From the NCBI GenBank assembly GCA_020860205.1, contig JAJBUU010000011.1:1-64000 (forward strand): 64,000 nt of DNA, given 5' to 3'. Position numbers and translations under genes: made by a program. Source of the DNA: Oscillospiraceae bacterium. GTDB lineage: Bacteria > Bacillota > Clostridia > Oscillospirales > Oscillospiraceae. The stretch's first letter is position 1; each line of letters begins with the position of its first letter. The notes under the pieces were generated by a model. That model ran no database searches. It worked only from the letters and a program-made list of their open reading frames with translations, and was not told where the DNA came from. Positions 1 to 9,323 of the stretch are shown here, one piece after another.

Positions 1-177
1 TGGGTGCTCACATTCTGGGGACCTTTTGCGCTACTTTCATTTTACCGAAAACAGTCTTCTTATATAATATTGTTTCGTATGAGCAAAACATAGCGCATAA
101 AGTGAGGGAAATTTTCCAAAACAAGGCATTTCGCGCTGCCTCCCTTTATCAATTCCTTCTGCGTTTTATGCGAAGTA
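1..177. other. Left-edge intergenic region
   Basis: No supported gene. On the minus strand a GGGAGG sequence precedes an ATG opening a 30-codon frame (positions 37-129) of no recognisable family. Further left a weak leftward promoter-like pair (TTGCTC at 81-86, TATAAG at 59-64, 16-bp spacer) may serve a gene outside the window. No clear terminator follows the carB-dapF stop. Confidence 0.3.
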
Positions 178-3100
178 TCAATACTCAAATTCGCCCTCAA
201 AGGCCATAACCGTGCTGCCGGTGAGGATCAGGCGCTCCTCCGTGTAATTTACGGTCAAATCGCCGCCGAGCAGCTTTACCGTGATATCTACGCCGGGGTC
301 GCAGAAGCCGTTCACCACAGCCGCAGCCGCCGCAGCGCAAGCGCCGGTTCCGCAGGCCAGCGTCTCCCCGCTGCCGCGCTCCCAGACCCGCATCCGCAGC
401 GTTGTGCGATCCACCACGCGGACAAACTCCGTATTGATCCGCTCCGGGAACAGGTCCAAAAACTCGAACTTCGGTCCGATTTTTTCCAAATCCAGCCCGT
501 CTATCGCGTCGCAGAACGTGACACAGTGCGGGTTGCCGACATTGACACAGGTGACACGGTAAGGCGTTCCATCCACAGTGATGGGATAGTCCACCATGCG
601 CGGCACATCCACCTGCGCGGGGAGCTTTTTCGGGTCAAAATCTGCGCATCCCATGTCCACGGAAACGGAGTTGACCTTTCCATCCCGCAGATAAAGGTGC
701 AGCGGGTGGATACCGGCAATCGTTTCGATGGAAATATACTCGCTGCGGACGTAGCCCTTTTCGTAGAGATATTTGCCGACGCAGCGGATATTGTTGGCCG
801 CCATGCGTCCCTCGCTGCCGTCCCGGTTGAACGAACGCATCTTCGCGTCCGCAACGGTGGAACGCTCGATGAGCACGATACCGTCTGCGCCGATGCTGTA
901 ATGCTGGGTGCAAAGGCTGACGCAGAGCGACTCCGGGCAGGTGATCGCCCCGTCAAAATTCTCGATGAAAATGTAGTCGTTGCCACAGGAGTGCATTTTG
1001 GTAAAGTGGATTTTCTGCCGCCACGGACGCATTGCGTTGATGTCCACCAGCTCGGTATTGTTCAGGTTGTATCGGCTGGCGATGATCTCCGCCACAGCGG
1101 TCGCAGTGTCCAGACTGGTCATGCACGGGATACCAAGCTGCATGGCGCGGCGGTGCAGCGCGATATAGTCGCCCATCGTGGCGTTGCGCACAGCACCAGT
1201 ATAGACGATGTAGCTGATTTTTCCCGTTTCCATCAGCTCGTTGATCTCCCCCGTGTCGATGGAGGAAACGGTCGTCACTTCGATTCCGAGCTGACGGATG
1301 GCCGCTGCGGTACCGGCGGTGGCATAAAGTGTGACGCCAAGGTCGAAAAACTGCTTGGCCAGCGCAATGATTTCCTGATGGTCGTTTTCCTCCACGGAGA
1401 GGAAGATTCCGAACCCGCGTTCCCGCCGGTGCGGCACGGAGAATCCGGCGGCGGTCAGCCCCTTAAAGAGCGCCTCCGCCATCGTCTTGCCAACGCCCAG
1501 CACCTCGCCGGTGGATTTCATCTCCGGCCCAAGGATGGAGTTTGCATCGGAGAGCTTTTCAAAGGAGAACACCGGCACCTTCACCGCGCAGTAAGGCGGC
1601 GTGCGGTAGAGTCCGATGCCGTAGCCCAAATCGCGCAGGCGGTGTCCCAGCATGACCTTGGAAGCCAGGTCCACCATCGGTACATTCGTCACCTTGCTGA
1701 TATATGGCACTGTGCGCGACGCACGGGGGTTCACCTCGATGACGCAAAGCTCGTTTTCATAGATGAGGTACTGGATATTGACCAGTCCCTTTGTGCCAAG
1801 GGCAAGCGCCAGTTTGGTGGAACAGTCCTGAATTTTTTCCAAAAATCTGTCGGAAAGATTATAGGGCGGGTAGACCGCGATGGAGTCGCCGGAGTGAACG
1901 CCCGCGCGCTCGATATGCTCCATGATACCGGGGATCAGCACGTCTTCCCCATCGGAAATCACGTCCACCTCCAGCTCCGTGCCGGGCATATATTTATCCA
2001 CCAGCACCGGATTTTCGATGCCGCCGGAGAGGATGGTTTCCATATATTTGCGGGTCTGCGCTTCCGAACGGGAAATGGTCATATTCTGTCCACCGATGAC
2101 GTAGCTGGGACGCAGCAGCACCGGATAGCCAAGCTGCTGTGCGGCGTCCACCGCTTCCTCCACGCTGTTCACGCCAAAGCCCTTTGGCCGCCGGATGGAA
2201 AACTGCTCCAGCAGCGCGTCAAAGCGGGCGCGGTCCTCCGCGATGTCGATGCTCTCTGCCGAAGTGCCGAGAATGCGGATGCCATGCCTGTCCAAAAATT
2301 CCGTCAGCTTGATGGCGGTCTGTCCGCCAAACGCGACCACCACGCCGATGGGCTTTTCCACCTGGATGATGTTCATCACATCCTCCGGCGTAAGCGGCTC
2401 AAAATAGAGTCGGTCGGCGGTATCATAGTCGGTGGAAACGGTTTCCGGGTTGTTGTTGACGATAACCACGTCATAGCCCATCTCCCGCAGCGTCCAGACA
2501 CAGTGGACAGAGGAATAGTCAAACTCGATGCCCTGTCCGATGCGGATGGGGCCGCTGCCAAGCACCATCACCACATCGCGCCCGGAGCGCACAAAGGCGC
2601 GCGCCTCGCAGGTTTCGTCGCAGGTGGAGTAGAAATAGGGCGTTTCCGCGTCAAATTCCGCGCCGCAGGTATCCACCATCTTGTAGCTGAACGCCCGTCC
2701 GGGCAGCGACGTTTCTCCGCTCAGGCGCTCTATGGCGGCGTCTGTATAACCCAGACGCTTCGCCATTTCGTAATCGCCGTCGCCAAGACCGTTGGCGATT
2801 TTCTGCTCAAAACGTGCCAGATTTTCTATCTTATACAAAAACCAAAGGTCGATTTTGGTAATGTCGTGGATCTGCTCCACCGTCATGCCGGATTTGAGTG
2901 CTTCAAAAATCGTAAAAATACGGTGGTCGTCCTGCGCGGCAAGGCGCTCCGTAAGCGGTCTGGCATCCAGCGGCGGAGCGTTCAGGGTGTCATAGCCGAT
3001 TTCCGCGCCGCGCACGGCCTTCAGCAGCGCCATTTCAAAGCTGCCCGCGATGGCCATGACCTCGCCGGTGGCCTTCATCTGCGTACCAAGCCGACGGCTG

Positions 3101-4203
3101 GAGCCGGGGAACTTGTCAAACGGCCACTTTGGGAACTTGACCACAACGTAGTCCAGCGTCGGCTCAAAGCAGGCGCAGGTCTTGCCGGTGATGTCGTTCT
3201 GAATTTCATCGAGCGTATAGCCCAGCGCGATTTTGGTCGTGATTTTCGCAATGGGATAGCCTGTCGCCTTGCTCGCCAGCGCGGAGGAGCGGGAAACGCG
3301 GGGGTTCACCTCGATGACCGCATACTCAAAGCTGTCCGGGTTCAGGGCAAACTGGCAGTTGCAGCCGCCGACAATGCCCAGCGCGGTGATGATGTCCAGC
3401 GCGGCGGAGCGTAGCATCTGGTACTCGCGGTCAGCCAGCGTGAGCGCGGGCGCGACAACGATGCTGTCCCCTGTATGAACGCCGACGGGGTCAAAGTTTT
3501 CCATGGAGCAGACGGCGATGACGTTGCCCGCTGCATCGCGCATGGTTTCAAACTCAATTTCCTTCCAGCCGGAGATGCACTTTTCCACCAGAACCTGCGT
3601 GATCGGAGAGAGATCAAGCCCCGTCTTTGCGATGGTGCGCAGTTCTTCTGCGTCCTCCGCGATACCGCCGCCGGAGCCGCCCAATGTGAACGCCGGACGC
3701 ACGATGACCGGGTAACCGATGTCCTCCGCAGCGGTCAGCGCCTCCTCCACCGTCTGTGCGATTTCGGATGGCACGACCGGCTGGCCGATGGCGCGCATGG
3801 TGTCGCGGAACTGCTCGCGGTCCTCCGCCTTGTTGATGGCTTCGATCTGGGAGCCAAGCAACCGCACGCCGTATTTTTCCAGCACGCCTGCGTTTTCAAG
3901 CTGCATGGCGATGGTCAGGCCGGTTTGCCCGCCCAGCCCGGCCAAAAGGCCGTCCGGTCGCTCCTTTTCGATGATGCGGGCGACGGTCTCCTCGTTCAGC
4001 GGTTCCAGATATATCTCGTCTGCCAGGTGCTTGTCCGTCATGATGGTGGCGGGGTTGGAATTAACCAGCGCCACGTTCACGCCCTCCTGCCGCAGCACAC
4101 GGCAGGCCTGCGCGCCGGCGTAATCGAATTCCGCAGCCTGTCCAATGACGATGGGGCCGGAACCGATGACCAGCACCTTGCGAATCGTTTTATCCTTCGG
4201 CAT
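178..4203 (-). CDS. carB: Carbamoyl-phosphate synthase large subunit fused to a diaminopimelate epimerase-like domain
   Basis: Residues 1 to about 1063 are a complete CarB: two ATP-grasp halves (the second starts near residue 545 with GSGPIRIGQG) and a C-terminal MGS-type allosteric domain. CarB makes carbamoyl phosphate from bicarbonate, ATP and CarA-derived ammonia. Residues about 1064-1341 form a full-length DapF fold (KMHSCGNDYIF near its start, ACGTGACA near its end), a family that epimerises LL- to meso-diaminopimelate for lysine and peptidoglycan. There is no stop or internal ribosome-binding site at the junction. The second DapF cysteine (about 1284) is present, but the first, in the usual CGNG motif, reads AANN with Ala at about 1135. 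The DapF part may therefore be inactive or altered. It is last in the arginine operon, 6 bp after carA. Confidence 0.95.
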   Translation of the reverse strand: MPKDKTIRKVLVIGSGPIVIGQAAEFDYAGAQACRVLRQEGVNVALVNSNPATIMTDKHLADEIYLEPLNEETVARIIEKERPDGLLAGLGGQTGLTIAMQLENAGVLEKYGVRLLGSQIEAINKAEDREQFRDTMRAIGQPVVPSEIAQTVEEALTAAEDIGYPVIVRPAFTLGGSGGGIAEDAEELRTIAKTGLDLSPITQVLVEKCISGWKEIEFETMRDAAGNVIAVCSMENFDPVGVHTGDSIVVAPALTLADREYQMLRSAALDIITALGIVGGCNCQFALNPDSFEYAVIEVNPRVSRSSALASKATGYPIAKITTKIALGYTLDEIQNDITGKTCACFEPTLDYVVVKFPKWPFDKFPGSSRRLGTQMKATGEVMAIAGSFEMALLKAVRGAEIGYDTLNAPPLDARPLTERLAAQDDHRIFTIFEALKSGMTVEQIHDITKIDLWFLYKIENLARFEQKIANGLGDGDYEMAKRLGYTDAAIERLSGETSLPGRAFSYKMVDTCGAEFDAETPYFYSTCDETCEARAFVRSGRDVVMVLGSGPIRIGQGIEFDYSSVHCVWTLREMGYDVVIVNNNPETVSTDYDTADRLYFEPLTPEDVMNIIQVEKPIGVVVAFGGQTAIKLTEFLDRHGIRILGTSAESIDIAEDRARFDALLEQFSIRRPKGFGVNSVEEAVDAAQQLGYPVLLRPSYVIGGQNMTISRSEAQTRKYMETILSGGIENPVLVDKYMPGTELEVDVISDGEDVLIPGIMEHIERAGVHSGDSIAVYPPYNLSDRFLEKIQDCSTKLALALGTKGLVNIQYLIYENELCVIEVNPRASRTVPYISKVTNVPMVDLASKVMLGHRLRDLGYGIGLYRTPPYCAVKVPVFSFEKLSDANSILGPEMKSTGEVLGVGKTMAEALFKGLTAAGFSVPHRRERGFGIFLSVEENDHQEIIALAKQFFDLGVTLYATAGTAAAIRQLGIEVTTVSSIDTGEINELMETGKISYIVYTGAVRNATMGDYIALHRRAMQLGIPCMTSLDTATAVAEIIASRYNLNNTELVDINAMRPWRQKIHFTKMHSCGNDYIFIENFDGAITCPESLCVSLCTQHYSIGADGIVLIERSTVADAKMRSFNRDGSEGRMAANNIRCVGKYLYEKGYVRSEYISIETIAGIHPLHLYLRDGKVNSVSVDMGCADFDPKKLPAQVDVPRMVDYPITVDGTPYRVTCVNVGNPHCVTFCDAIDGLDLEKIGPKFEFLDLFPERINTEFVRVVDRTTLRMRVWERGSGETLACGTGACAAAAAAVVNGFCDPGVDITVKLLGGDLTVNYTEERLILTGSTVMAFEGEFEY

Positions 4204-4209
4204 TTTCTC

Positions 4210-5271
4210 TCACTCCCCTTCCATCATGGCGATAAAGCGGTCAAATAAAAATGCGGTGTCCCGCGGTCCCGCGCAGGCCTCCGGATGGAACTGCACCGTA
4301 AAGCAGCGCAGCTCAGGATACTCCATCCCCTCGCACGAGCCGTCGTTCGCGTTGACAAAGGTTTCCCGTCCAACGCCCGCCAGGCTTTCCGCGACCACGG
4401 CATAGCCGTGGTTCTGGCTGGTAATAAAGGTGCGGCTCCCATCCGAAACGCGGGCGGGCTGGTTCGCGCCCCGGTGTCCATATTTCAGCTTGACGGTTCT
4501 GCCGCCCATCGCCAGCGCGGTCAGCTGATGTCCAAGACAGATGCCGAACACAGGCACCTTGCCGATGATTTTTTTCAGCTCCGCGATGCACTGCACGTTT
4601 TCCTCCGGGTCGCCGGGACCGTTGGAGAGCATCACGCCGTCCGGCGCGGCGGCAAGTATCTCCTCCGCCGGCGTATCCTGCGGCACGACCGTCACCTCGC
4701 AGCCGCGCGCGCAGAGCGAACGGACGATGTTCCGCTTTGCGCCGTAGTCGATCAGCGTCACGGAAAAGCGGCGCTGTCCCTCCGCAGGATAGACCGTCTT
4801 TTCCCGGCAACTCACCGCAGCGACCACACCGGACACGCGGTAAGCCTGGATAGCGTCCAGCGTCTGCGGTACGGAGGAACAGATAGCGGCGTTCATCACG
4901 CCCTCCTCCCGGATGATGCGCGTCAGCTCGCGCGTGTCCACGCCGCAGATACCGGGAATGCCGTTTTCCTTCAAATACTGCTCCAGCGCTCCCTCCGAAC
5001 GGAAATTGGAGGGTTGGGCGCACAGCTCGCGCACCACATAGCCGCGCAACGCGCTCTTTCCCTCGAAATCCGGGGAGATCACGCCATAGTTGCCAATCAG
5101 CGGAAAGGTCTGTATCACGATCTGTCCCGCATAGCTGGGGTCGGTCAGCGTTTCCAGATACCCCACCATGCCTGTGGTGAACACGATCTCGCCAATGGCG
5201 TCCGTTTTCGCGCCGATGCGTTCCCCTTCAAATATTTTTCCGTTGCTCAAAACCAGATATGCCTTGCTCAT
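4210..5271 (-). CDS. carA: Carbamoyl-phosphate synthase small (glutaminase) subunit
   Basis: This 353-residue subunit hydrolyses glutamine and channels ammonia to CarB. It has the N-terminal CarA domain (MSKAYLVLSNGKIFEGE) and a C-terminal class I glutamine amidotransferase domain with the nucleophile Cys in FGICLGHQ and the His/Glu of HPEA. I chose the ATG at 5271 because GGGAGG lies just upstream; an in-frame ATG at 5292 has no Shine-Dalgarno sequence and lies upstream of that one. It sits between argF and carB, so carbamoyl phosphate is produced beside its user, ArgF. Confidence 0.96.
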   Translation of the reverse strand: MSKAYLVLSNGKIFEGERIGAKTDAIGEIVFTTGMVGYLETLTDPSYAGQIVIQTFPLIGNYGVISPDFEGKSALRGYVVRELCAQPSNFRSEGALEQYLKENGIPGICGVDTRELTRIIREEGVMNAAICSSVPQTLDAIQAYRVSGVVAAVSCREKTVYPAEGQRRFSVTLIDYGAKRNIVRSLCARGCEVTVVPQDTPAEEILAAAPDGVMLSNGPGDPEENVQCIAELKKIIGKVPVFGICLGHQLTALAMGGRTVKLKYGHRGANQPARVSDGSRTFITSQNHGYAVVAESLAGVGRETFVNANDGSCEGMEYPELRCFTVQFHPEACAGPRDTAFLFDRFIAMMEGE

Positions 5272-5322
5272 ACCATTCTCGCCCTCCCGCATAGTTCTCT
5301 CGTTTCCAACGGTCTGGCCTCT

Positions 5323-6309
5323 TTACAGCGTAGCGGCCATGACAGCCTTGATGGTGTGCATCCGGTTCTCCGCCTCGTCAAAGACGATGGAGCGCGGCCC
5401 GTTGAATACCGCGTCCGTGACCTCCATGCAATCCAGACCATATTTTTCAAAAATTTCCCGTCCCGTTTCGGTTTTCAGGTCATGGAACGCGGGCAGGCAG
5501 TGCATAAAGCGGCACTGTGCGCCTGCGGCGTCCATCAGCTCCTCCGTGACGCGGTAGGGCAGCAGATCGTCAATGCGCTCGCGCCAGACGGCCTCCGGCT
5601 CCCCCATTGAAACCCAAACGTCGGTATAAAGCACCGCAGCTCCCTGCACGGCCTCCATCGGATCGGTGCAAAACTCCAGCGTTGCACCGCTTTCCGCCGC
5701 AATGGCGCGGCAGGTTTCCACCAGCGCGCCGTCCGGGAAATATTTTTCCGGCGCACAGGCCACGAAATGCATCCCCATTTTTGCACAGCCGACCATCAGC
5801 GAATCGCCCATGTTGTACCGCGCGTCGCCCAGATAGACCAGCTTGACGCCCTTCAAGCTGCCAAAATGCTCCTGCACGGTCAGAAAATCGGCCAGTATCT
5901 GCGTCGGGTGAAATTCATTCGTCAGCCCGTTCCAGACGGGAACGCCGGATTCCTTCGCCAGCGTTTCCACAACCTCCTGCCCGTAGCCACGGTACTCGAT
6001 GCCGTCAAACATCCGTCCCAGCACCCGTGCGGTATCCGCGACGGACTCCTTTTTGCCCATCTGGGAGCTTTTCGGGTCAAGGTAGACAGCATGAACGCCC
6101 AAATCCGCCGCCGCGACCTCAAAGCTGCACCGCGTGCGGGTGGATGTCTTTTCAAAAATCAGCGCCACGTTTTTCCCCTCGTGCATCCGATGGGGGATCC
6201 CGGCCTTTTTCTTCGCCTTCAGCTCTGCGGCCAGCGCCAGCAGCTCCGCAATTTCATCCGGGGTAAAATCCAGCAGCGTCAAAAAGCTGCGTCCCTTCCA
6301 GTTTGTCAC
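5323..6309 (-). CDS. argF: Ornithine carbamoyltransferase
   Basis: A 328-residue enzyme transferring the carbamoyl group from carbamoyl phosphate to ornithine, giving citrulline. The carbamoyl-phosphate loop STRTR and the ornithine-side HCLP motif are both visible, and the length is normal. The start is taken as GTG at 6309: GGAGGAG precedes it, it overlaps the argH stop as GTGA, and the residues upstream in frame do not look like OTCase. The overlap suggests translational coupling with argH. An anabolic role is inferred from the argG-argH-carAB context. Confidence 0.95.
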   Translation of the reverse strand: MTNWKGRSFLTLLDFTPDEIAELLALAAELKAKKKAGIPHRMHEGKNVALIFEKTSTRTRCSFEVAAADLGVHAVYLDPKSSQMGKKESVADTARVLGRMFDGIEYRGYGQEVVETLAKESGVPVWNGLTNEFHPTQILADFLTVQEHFGSLKGVKLVYLGDARYNMGDSLMVGCAKMGMHFVACAPEKYFPDGALVETCRAIAAESGATLEFCTDPMEAVQGAAVLYTDVWVSMGEPEAVWRERIDDLLPYRVTEELMDAAGAQCRFMHCLPAFHDLKTETGREIFEKYGLDCMEVTDAVFNGPRSIVFDEAENRMHTIKAVMAATL

Positions 6310-7691
6310 GATTCCATCTCCTCCAGGCTCTTTTTTACAAATGCGATCTGCGCTTCCACGGAACGCACAGAGGTTCCGCCCAGACTGTTGCGGCTGTCCA
6401 CACAGCGCTGCAAGTCGATCGCCGCGAACACATCCGCCTCGATCAGCGCGCTGTGCTGCCGATATACCTCCAGCGGCAGCGTTTCCAGTACGCAGCCGCG
6501 CTGGATGCACTCCGAAACAAGCTGCCCGGAGATTTTATACGCGGAACGGAACGGCAGACCCTTGCGCACCAGATAATCCGCAAGGTCCGTCGCGTTGATA
6601 AAGCCCTCCTGCGCAGCGCGACGCATCCGCTCCGGACGGGTCTGCATCGTCTGGATCATCGGGGTAAACACGCGCAGGCATTGCTTCACCGTGTCACAGC
6701 CGTCAAAAACGGACTCCTTGTCCTCCTGCATATCCTTATTGTATGCCAGCGGCAGGCCCTTCATCACGGTCAGCAGCGCCATCAGGTCACCATAGACCCG
6801 ACCCGTCTTACCGCGGCAAAGCTCCGCCATGTCGGGGTTTTTCTTCTGCGGCATGATGGACGACCCGGTGGTGTAGGCATCGTTCAGCTCCACGAATCCA
6901 AACTCCCAGCTTGACCACAAAATCAGTTCTTCCGAAAGGCGGCTGAGGTGCATCATCAGCACGGAGAGCGCGGAAAGCAGCTCAATGCAGAAATCGCGGT
7001 CGGAAACGCCGTCCAGGCTGTTCTGCGCCACAGAATCAAAGCCCAGCCGCCGCGCCTCAAACACGCGGTCGGTGTCATAGGTTGTTCCGGCCAGCGCGCA
7101 GCAGCCGATGGGACTGACGTTCATCCGCCGACGGCAGTCCGCCAGGCGGTCAAGGTCGCGCAGCAGCATCATCGCATACGCCAGCAGATGGTGACCGAAC
7201 GTGATCGGCTGGGCGCGCTGCATATGCGTATAGCCGGGCAGGATGTCCGCTTTGTGCGCCTCCGCCTGTGCGTTCAGCGCAACGATCAGGCCGCGTGTCA
7301 GCGTGGAAATCTCCGCGATCTCGTCCCGCAGATACATCCGCAGGTCCAGCGCCACCTGGTCGTTGCGGGAGCGCGCGGTGTGGAGCTTTTTCCCCACGTC
7401 GCCCAGCCGCTCGGTCAGCACCTGCTCCACGAACATATGGATGTCCTCGCAGTTTGGGTCAAACACAAGCGTCCCCGCATCCAGGCCGTCCAGAATGTCC
7501 TGCAGGCCGTCGATGAGCTGTTCGGCCTCCGCCTCTGTCAAAATTCCCTGCGCGCCCAGCATTGCGGCGTGCGCCATGCTGCCGGTGATGTCCTGCCGGT
7601 ACATCCGGCAATCAAATTGCAGGGAGGAATTAAAATCGTCCGCGATGCGGTCCGTTTCGCCGGTCGTGCGTCCGGCCCATAGCTTTGCCAT
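6306..7691 (-). CDS. argH: Argininosuccinate lyase
   Basis: A 461-residue member of the fumarase/aspartase superfamily that cleaves argininosuccinate to arginine and fumarate. The family signature GSSIMPQKKNPD, with the catalytic serine loop, is present, and the N-terminus (KLWAGRTTGETD) and length are typical. It follows argG after an 86-bp gap holding a large inverted repeat and overlaps the argF start by 4 bp. Confidence 0.97.
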   Translation of the reverse strand: MAKLWAGRTTGETDRIADDFNSSLQFDCRMYRQDITGSMAHAAMLGAQGILTEAEAEQLIDGLQDILDGLDAGTLVFDPNCEDIHMFVEQVLTERLGDVGKKLHTARSRNDQVALDLRMYLRDEIAEISTLTRGLIVALNAQAEAHKADILPGYTHMQRAQPITFGHHLLAYAMMLLRDLDRLADCRRRMNVSPIGCCALAGTTYDTDRVFEARRLGFDSVAQNSLDGVSDRDFCIELLSALSVLMMHLSRLSEELILWSSWEFGFVELNDAYTTGSSIMPQKKNPDMAELCRGKTGRVYGDLMALLTVMKGLPLAYNKDMQEDKESVFDGCDTVKQCLRVFTPMIQTMQTRPERMRRAAQEGFINATDLADYLVRKGLPFRSAYKISGQLVSECIQRGCVLETLPLEVYRQHSALIEADVFAAIDLQRCVDSRNSLGGTSVRSVEAQIAFVKKSLEEMES

Positions 7692-7713
7692 CGTCGTTCT
7701 CCATCTCCCCCGG

Positions 7714-7760
7714 CGCGCCGCCCTCTGCCCGAAAAATTTTTCCGGGCAAAGCGCGGCGCG
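7714..7760. repeat. Inverted repeat between argG and argH
   Basis: Two nested palindromic blocks lie in the gap: outer CGCGCCGC/GCGGCGCG and inner TGCCCGAAAAA/TTTTTCCGGGCA, giving a long, very stable stem in the argG-argH mRNA. The minus-strand T-run is inside the stem rather than after it, so it is not a normal terminator. It may act as a processing or stability element setting argG above argH; that role is inferred. Confidence 0.6.
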
Positions 7761-7777
7761 TTGTTTTCCTGTTCCGT

Positions 7778-9001
7778 TTATTTCAGCAGGTTCTTCTCCC
7801 GCAGTGCCTGCACCTGCGTCGGCAGGCCCCAGATATTGATAAAGCCTTCCGCCTGCGCCTGGTCATAGTCGCTCTCGCCAAAGGTCACAAGCTCCTCGGA
7901 ATAGAGGGAGTAAGGCGAGGTAACGCCGGCGGGGATGATGTTGCCCTTGTAGAGCTTCAGCTTCACGCTGCCGGTGACGAACTCGTTTGCCTTATTTGCA
8001 AAGGCGGTCAGCGCCTCCTGCAGCGGAGAGAACCACTTCCCGTTATAAATCAGGTCGGCATAATCCACGGCGAGCTTCTGCTTCTCGTGCAGCACCTCCT
8101 TGTCCACGGTCAGCATTTCAAGCTGCGCATGGGCAAAATAAAGGATGGAGCCGCCCGGCGTTTCGTAGACGCCGCGGTCCTTCATGCCGATCAGACGGTT
8201 TTCCACAATGTCGATGATGCCAACGCCGTTCGCGCCGCCAATGCGGTTGAGCGCGCGGATGATCTCGCTGGCCTTCATCCGTTTGCCGTCCAGCGCCACG
8301 GGCGCGCCGGACTCAAACTCCAGCGTCACATAGGTCGGCGCGTCCGGAGCCTGCACCGGGGAAACGCCCATCTCCAAAAAACCCGGCTTGTCATAGTCCG
8401 GCTCATTGGCGGGGTCCTCCAAATCCAGCCCCTCATGGCTGAGATGCCAGAGGTTTTTATCTTTGGAATAGTTGGTTTCGCGTGAGATTTTCAGCGGCAC
8501 ATGGTGCGCCTCCGCGTAGTCGATCTCCTCATCTCTGGACTTGATATCCCATTCACGCCACGGGGCGATGATCTTCATACCGGGCGCAAAGCGCTTGATG
8601 GCCAGCTCAAAGCGCACCTGATCGTTCCCCTTGCCGGTCGCGCCGTGGGCGATGGCGTCCGCGCCCTCCGCCAAAGCGATCTCCGCCAGCTTGCGGCCGA
8701 TGATCGGGCGCGCGAACGCGGTGCCGAGCAGATATGTTTCATACTTCGCGTCCATTTTCAGCGACGGTATGATGACCTCATCCACCATTTCGTCCACAAG
8801 GTCCGCAATGATCAGCTTGCTTGCGCCGCTGCGGACGGCCTTTTCCTCCAGACCGTCCAGCTCGTCGCCCTGTCCCACGTCTGCGGCCACCGCGATGATC
8901 TCGCAGTTATTGTAGTTCTCCTTCAGCCACGGGATAATGATCGACGTATCCAGACCGCCGGAATAGGCAAGCACGACCTTTTTGATGTCCTTCTTGTTCA
9001 T
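7778..9001 (-). CDS. argG: Argininosuccinate synthase
   Basis: A 407-residue ATP-dependent ligase joining citrulline and aspartate. The N-terminal pyrophosphatase loop [10 protein letters not shown] and downstream motifs ([15 protein letters not shown]) are canonical. It is the first gene of the leftward arginine operon and follows a consensus promoter and ArgR-like boxes. Its start has the upstream sequence GGAGCTTTGAT. Confidence 0.97.
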   Translation of the reverse strand: MNKKDIKKVVLAYSGGLDTSIIIPWLKENYNNCEIIAVAADVGQGDELDGLEEKAVRSGASKLIIADLVDEMVDEVIIPSLKMDAKYETYLLGTAFARPIIGRKLAEIALAEGADAIAHGATGKGNDQVRFELAIKRFAPGMKIIAPWREWDIKSRDEEIDYAEAHHVPLKISRETNYSKDKNLWHLSHEGLDLEDPANEPDYDKPGFLEMGVSPVQAPDAPTYVTLEFESGAPVALDGKRMKASEIIRALNRIGGANGVGIIDIVENRLIGMKDRGVYETPGGSILYFAHAQLEMLTVDKEVLHEKQKLAVDYADLIYNGKWFSPLQEALTAFANKANEFVTGSVKLKLYKGNIIPAGVTSPYSLYSEELVTFGESDYDQAQAEGFINIWGLPTQVQALREKNLLK

Positions 9002-9080
9002 ATCAAAGCTCCTCCAATTTCGCTTTTCCAGAAATCAAACAATCAAACGGCGGACACTTTCCGCCATGTTCGCTTCTGGC

Positions 9081-9109
9081 ATTATACGAGCTTGCGCGAA
9101 AAAAGTCAA
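9081..9109 (-). promoter_or_regulatory. Promoter of the arginine operon
   Basis: On the minus strand TTGACT (9104-9109) and TATAAT (9081-9086) are separated by exactly 17 bp, a near-consensus SigA promoter placed about 80 bp before argG. Confidence 0.88.
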
Positions 9110-9146
9110 GAATAAATATTCATTATTATGTGAATTTTATAAATTC
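9109..9146 (-). promoter_or_regulatory. Putative tandem ARG boxes (ArgR/AhrC operator)
   Basis: On the minus strand TGAATATTTATTCT (9109-9122) differs by one base from the symmetric TGAAT-N4-ATTCA box bound by ArgR/AhrC. A second AT-rich palindrome (about 9131-9146) lies roughly two helical turns upstream. The pair abuts the -35 element. Arginine-dependent repression is inferred from the family. Confidence 0.72.
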
Positions 9147-9212
9147 CCCGCGGCGTTTTGAAAATTTTCATGAATTTCAGGCATCACCGCATAAGCCGGC
9201 GGGAAAGACCTG

Positions 9213-9247
9213 AAAAAAAACAACCGTCAGCCGCCGCAGGCGCGGTT
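9213..9247 (-). terminator. Possible terminator after the ABC-F gene
   Basis: On the minus strand AACCG/CGGTT encloses a GC-rich loop and is followed by eight Ts (9213-9220). The stem is imperfect. Confidence 0.45.
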
Positions 9248-9323
9248 CCGCGGGAACGCTTTCAGAAATTCATGCTGCATCGGGCCGGATGTCCATGCGC
9301 ACGTATCCCGGTCGGGGACCCGG

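Noticed and set aside
37-129. 30-codon minus-strand frame after GGGAGG at the left edge
   Set aside because: Too short and without family or context to call as a gene.
526-3414. 962-codon open frame on the plus strand
   Set aside because: It is antisense to carB and reflects the GC-rich codon pattern; no domain is recognisable and carB is unmistakable.
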